A stretch of 54,778 nt of DNA from an uncultured Lachnospiraceae bacterium. Its GTDB lineage: Bacteria; Bacillota; Clostridia; Lachnospirales; Lachnospiraceae. Below are positions 51,264 through 54,778 of this stretch, one piece after another (within the stretch, counting starts at the first letter, position 1; each line of letters opens with the position of its first letter). Where the stretch lies: NCBI GenBank assembly GCA_947175175.1, contig CAMWLV010000006.1, positions 1 to 54,778 on the forward strand, in the 5' to 3' direction. Position numbers and translations under genes: made by a program. A model generated the notes under the pieces. It saw nothing but the letters and a program-made list of their open reading frames with translations. It searched no databases and was not told the DNA's origin.

Positions 51264-52136
51264 ATGAGGCTGATATTACTGATTGTATTTATCCTGTTTG
51301 GAACCGGACTTTTCCAGCTCCTTTCAGGACTCCTGCATCTGCCTACCCTGCGGACCAGCAGGGTTATGATGGATACGGCGAGGGAGGATAAAAAACTGTC
51401 AAAGACTATGGATGCCCTGTATATGGACGGCGCGGCAAGGCTGTCGGGATTTATCCGGATCAATGACTATAAAAGGAGCCGTATGAATAACGTGCTGCGT
51501 GCTTCCGGTCTTGGAATGACGCCAGAAGTCTATATGGCCTATGCATACCTGAAAGCAGGGAGCATCTTCATTCTGGTGATTCCTGCATTATATGTGTTTC
51601 CACTGATCGCCATCCTGCTGGTTCTTCTGGGTGTCATGGTTTATTACAGGGAGACAAGAAAAGCAGAGGAGATGCTCCGGGAGAAAAGGGAGCAGATTGA
51701 AGGCGAGCTGTACCGGTTTGTTTCCACCATTACACAGGAACTGAAAAACAGCAGGGATGTGTTATCCATGCTGGAGCACTACAAGGAAAATGCGGGAGAG
51801 ATGTTCAGAAGGGAGCTGGATATCGTGTGTGCGGACATGCGGTCGGGCAGCTATGAGGCAGCACTCACAAGATTTGAGGCGCGGTTAAATTCACCGCAGC
51901 TTTCGGATGTGGTGAGGGGACTGATCGGCGTGATGCGCGGTGATGATGGTGTGGTGTATTTCCAGATGCTGACACATGATTTCAAGCAGGCAGAGCTGCA
52001 GAGGCTGAAAGCGAAAGCAGCGAAGATCCCGCCTAAGATCAGGGTGTTCTCCTTTGTCATGCTGGTATGTTTTCTGGCGACCTATTTTGCTATCATCGGC
52101 TATGAGATCATTAAGTCAATGGGGACGCTGTTTTAG
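51264..52136 (+). CDS. TadC-like T2SS F-family protein
   Basis: EGELYRFVSTITQELKNSRDVLSMLEHYKENAGEMFRRELDIVCADMRSGSYEAALTRFEARLNSPQLSDVVRGL; TM segments. Confidence 0.75.
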   Translation: MRLILLIVFILFGTGLFQLLSGLLHLPTLRTSRVMMDTAREDKKLSKTMDALYMDGAARLSGFIRINDYKRSRMNNVLRASGLGMTPEVYMAYAYLKAGSIFILVIPALYVFPLIAILLVLLGVMVYYRETRKAEEMLREKREQIEGELYRFVSTITQELKNSRDVLSMLEHYKENAGEMFRRELDIVCADMRSGSYEAALTRFEARLNSPQLSDVVRGLIGVMRGDDGVVYFQMLTHDFKQAELQRLKAKAAKIPPKIRVFSFVMLVCFLATYFAIIGYEIIKSMGTLF

Positions 52137-52156
52137 TGAAGCAGGGAGGAGAGAGA

Positions 52157-52561
52157 ATGGAAGCTGTAAGAAAGATCATAAAAGACAATAGGGGAGAAGG
52201 ATATATCGATGTAGCAGTGATCGTGTTCTGCGTCATGCTCGTGACTGCCTTTGGTGTAAAACTGTTCCCCATATTTATCACAAAAATACAGCTGGATAAC
52301 TTTGCGGATGAGCTGGTGAGGGAGGCGGAGATCAGCGGCAGGGTAGGCAGTGAGACGGCCGGAAGACAGAGTGCGCTGGAGGAAAAGACGGGAATCCATC
52401 CGGATGTTTACTGGTCGTCAGGCGGCAATATCCAGCTGAATGAGGAGGTGACAGTCACGCTGGTCATGCAAAAGGATCTGGGACTGTTTGGAAGATTCGG
52501 ATCATTTCCGGTGACAATACGGGCAAGGGCATCCGGGAAAAGTGAGGTGTACTGGAAGTGA
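52157..52561 (+). CDS. DUF4320-like TadE-type pseudopilin
   Basis: KDNRGEGYIDVAVIVFCVMLVTAFGVKLFPIFITKIQLDNFADELVREAEISGRVG. Confidence 0.75.
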   Translation: MEAVRKIIKDNRGEGYIDVAVIVFCVMLVTAFGVKLFPIFITKIQLDNFADELVREAEISGRVGSETAGRQSALEEKTGIHPDVYWSSGGNIQLNEEVTVTLVMQKDLGLFGRFGSFPVTIRARASGKSEVYWK

Positions 52562-53106
52562 GACAGTGTCTGCAGAAAATAAAAATGCTTTGGAGGGACA
52601 ATGCCGGGAGCATGGTTCCGCTTGCCGTGGCGGCTGCCATAGCCATGCTGTTTATTATACTTGGCATCAGCGAATATATGAGGCTTGTCATTACCGCAGC
52701 CGGAGTGAAGGATGCAATGGAATCTGCGGTGGTTTCCACCGTGAATGATAATTATAATGAAGTCTATCACAGTGTCCGCGAGGGATATGCCGCCGGGTAT
52801 GAGCCGGACGGTGAAGGTTTTGCAGCGGCAGTTGACTACGGGGACATTTATGGAAGGATGTGTTTTCTGCTCGGTCTGGAGGAGGATGGTGAAGGATATG
52901 TCAGGATGAACAACAGTGGTGAGAGGGAGTACCGGATCAGCGGGCTTTTGGTGAATATCCCAAATACGGCTCTGGCAGCCCCGGGAAGAACCTATTATGT
53001 AGATGCATCCATTACACTGGATGTGCCGGTCCGTTTCGCGGGAAAGACCGTGTCAGATCTGTCAATAAATTTAAAGGTAAAGGCAGCGTATAAAGAGAAG
53101 TTTTAG
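52558..53106 (+). CDS. TadE/TadG-like protein
   Basis: RDNAGSMVPLAVAAAIAMLFIILGISEYMRLVITAAGVKDAMESAVVSTV. Confidence 0.6.
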   Translation: MRQCLQKIKMLWRDNAGSMVPLAVAAAIAMLFIILGISEYMRLVITAAGVKDAMESAVVSTVNDNYNEVYHSVREGYAAGYEPDGEGFAAAVDYGDIYGRMCFLLGLEEDGEGYVRMNNSGEREYRISGLLVNIPNTALAAPGRTYYVDASITLDVPVRFAGKTVSDLSINLKVKAAYKEKF

Positions 53107-53233
53107 TAAGTTGTTACAGATATCGTAAGAGTTATGACATTTTGGTAGACTTGTACCAATATATGTGATAGGGTTTGGCTTGAAAACAAAAAGCCTATCT
53201 ATAAGTAAAAATTAAATATCAGGAGGGATTTAT

Positions 53234-53860
53234 ATGAAGGACAAGACAAAGAAATGGCTGGTGACAGCAGGACTTGCAGCAGTATGTGTGGGACTGGTTT
53301 TCGGGATCAGCAGGACGCTTTACCGCGAGCCATCACAGAAACCCCTGATGGGGGCGGAGGATACCGGGAAGGCTGCAAAGATAATTATTGATATCGGTAA
53401 AACGCAGACCGAACTGGCACATGAAAAAGAGACAGAAATGGAAACAGATATGAAGGAAACAAAATCAGACACAGAAGAAAATCTTGTGATAGAGATTGAC
53501 AGAAACACAAGAGTGGCGGTCAGTGACAGGGAGCAGGAAATCCAGCCGGAACCGAAAAAGACACAGAACGAAAAACCGGACGATCCTCCAGCATCATCAG
53601 AGAGCGGAAATGCTGGAAATACAAGAACACAGTCTGCTGATGAAACATCAGGGGAGTCAGTAACACAGCCGACAGTTGAAATACCAAAGGAGACAAAAAC
53701 ACAGCCATCTAAAGAAACCACACCATCGCATGGCGATACAAAAGACGGAATGATTTATATTGATGGATTTGGCTGGATTCCCAATGAAGGCGGCGGTGGA
53801 CAGGGCATTTATGCTGCAGACATGTACGAAAACGGCAACAAGATTGGAATCATGGATTAA
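53234..53860 (+). CDS. DUF6550-like membrane-anchored protein
   Basis: TM, low-complexity T/E/S-rich linker, C-terminal MIYIDGFGWIPNEGGGGQGIYAADMYENGNKIGIMD. Confidence 0.65.
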   Translation: MKDKTKKWLVTAGLAAVCVGLVFGISRTLYREPSQKPLMGAEDTGKAAKIIIDIGKTQTELAHEKETEMETDMKETKSDTEENLVIEIDRNTRVAVSDREQEIQPEPKKTQNEKPDDPPASSESGNAGNTRTQSADETSGESVTQPTVEIPKETKTQPSKETTPSHGDTKDGMIYIDGFGWIPNEGGGGQGIYAADMYENGNKIGIMD

Positions 53861-53921
53861 GGACAGGATTGCAAAAGGCACAGTGTAAAAGCTGTGCTTT
53901 TGCTGTTCTGAAGGAGGGAAC

Positions 53922-54743
53922 ATGAAATATATAAGAAAAAATCTCCTGCTCTTTGTTATACTGTTCTCGCTTATTATGCCGATGGCGGCTTATGCAGCCG
54001 GGGAAGGAAATATTGATAATGGTGGCGGGGGGTTAGGAAACGGGACAAATACAAATTTCTGGAGCAGCAGGGATGAAGGGGTGCGGGTGACAGTGGTAAG
54101 GGCATCAGATGGATGTGCGGTATCGACGCCCATTGACCTCACCAATAAAAAACCAGATAACATAGTCATGCATTTTGGAAAGGTATGTAAGAGCCAGTAC
54201 CGGAACGGGGCAGGTCTTGTACCGAGTACGGAAACTTACGGTTATATCAATCCTCAGCAGTCCCTTCCGCAGATCATCAGTACATCCAGCGGTGGAGCCA
54301 ATCTGGAAGCGATCAAGAGATATTTTACCGATGAGCAGGTCATAAGGTCAATTGCAGGATATGCAGGAATTAATTTCAATACCCTGACAGGCGGGGATTA
54401 TAAGCTGCTGATTGAACCGGTTGCCTATGTAACATATCAGGGGACAAGAGTAGCGTTTACTGCAACAGAAGCTGCAAAATATAACCAGCTTGTAGGTGGA
54501 ACAGTGAGAAAGAAGATGCCGTCTTTGTCCCATAAAAACCTGCCTCTTGCCATGTTTCTTGAGACTTCGGACTTAGGATATCCAGCATGGGGAGGCCCCA
54601 AAAACCAGAAGGTATCAGATGAGGACATCATCAGTTCATTAGGGCTTGGCATTGTGCGGTTTAGTGAGATCACTATTCCGAAGATTATTACGGCAGACTA
54701 TGAGTACCGCGTAGATACGGATGTGGTGTTGATTGGCAAATAA
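53922..54743 (+). CDS. Secreted surface protein of conjugative-type elements, short form
   Basis: Signal peptide; GEGNIDNGGGGLGNGTNTNFWSSRDEGVRVTVVRASDGCAVSTPIDLTNKKPDNIVMHFGKV; ends DYEYRVDTDVVLIGK*. Confidence 0.65.
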   Translation: MKYIRKNLLLFVILFSLIMPMAAYAAGEGNIDNGGGGLGNGTNTNFWSSRDEGVRVTVVRASDGCAVSTPIDLTNKKPDNIVMHFGKVCKSQYRNGAGLVPSTETYGYINPQQSLPQIISTSSGGANLEAIKRYFTDEQVIRSIAGYAGINFNTLTGGDYKLLIEPVAYVTYQGTRVAFTATEAAKYNQLVGGTVRKKMPSLSHKNLPLAMFLETSDLGYPAWGGPKNQKVSDEDIISSLGLGIVRFSEITIPKIITADYEYRVDTDVVLIGK

Positions 54744-54771
54744 TCTGCACCTACTTTCAGCAGATTATTTT
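54738..54771 (+). terminator. Rho-independent-type terminator after surface protein gene
   Basis: AAATAATCTGC acctactttca GCAGATTATTTTA, 11-bp perfect stem. Confidence 0.75.
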
Positions 54772-54778
54772 ATCCCGG

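Noticed and set aside
37853-54778. Prophage interpretation of the island
   Set aside because: No capsid, terminase, portal or tail genes; the Tad module and ArdA-like protein fit a conjugative-type element better.
1-54778. CRISPR arrays, tRNA and rRNA genes
   Set aside because: No regularly spaced direct repeats and no tRNA/rRNA signatures noticed on reading; not computationally searched.

Overview
This looks like a Lachnospiraceae/Clostridia chromosome segment, judged from gene content (large SRP RNA, SpoVG, SpoVT, glgC/glgD, mfd). About 1-37.65 kb is mostly core genome: murC (partial), glgC-glgD, spoVG, a DUF6472-like ORF, pth, mfd, an aldo/keto reductase, spoVT, mgtE, ffs, a DUF3048 lipoprotein, a pullulanase, a NUDIX hydrolase, a two-component system, mutS2, an MBOAT/DHHW/SGNH acyltransferase cluster, an HtrA-like protein, a YhaM-like protein and rlmD/rumA. 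A three-gene cassette (DUF4391-like protein, BrxC/BrxD-like ATPase, HAD hydrolase) interrupts the core at 11.1-13.8 kb and is bracketed by related AGGAACTG...CAGTTCCT palindromes. The same motif family recurs at about 18.1 and 35.0 kb as MITE-like elements. Directly after the rlmD terminator a dense, co-directional accessory island starts (37.85 kb to window end). It carries an LPD28 protein, an ArdA-like antirestriction protein, a DUF5688 protein, an orphan DNA adenine methyltransferase, AbrB-like proteins, a YodL protein, two divergent SpoVG paralogs and a full Tad/Flp-type pilus assembly module (prepilin peptidase, SAF/CpaB, CpaE-like, CpaF, TadB, TadC, three pilin/pseudopilin-like proteins, DUF6550, a secreted surface protein). 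I read the island as the left part of an ICE or similar element; no integrase, relaxase or VirB4/VirD4 is visible in the window. All family calls come from reading the translated sequence, without database searches.
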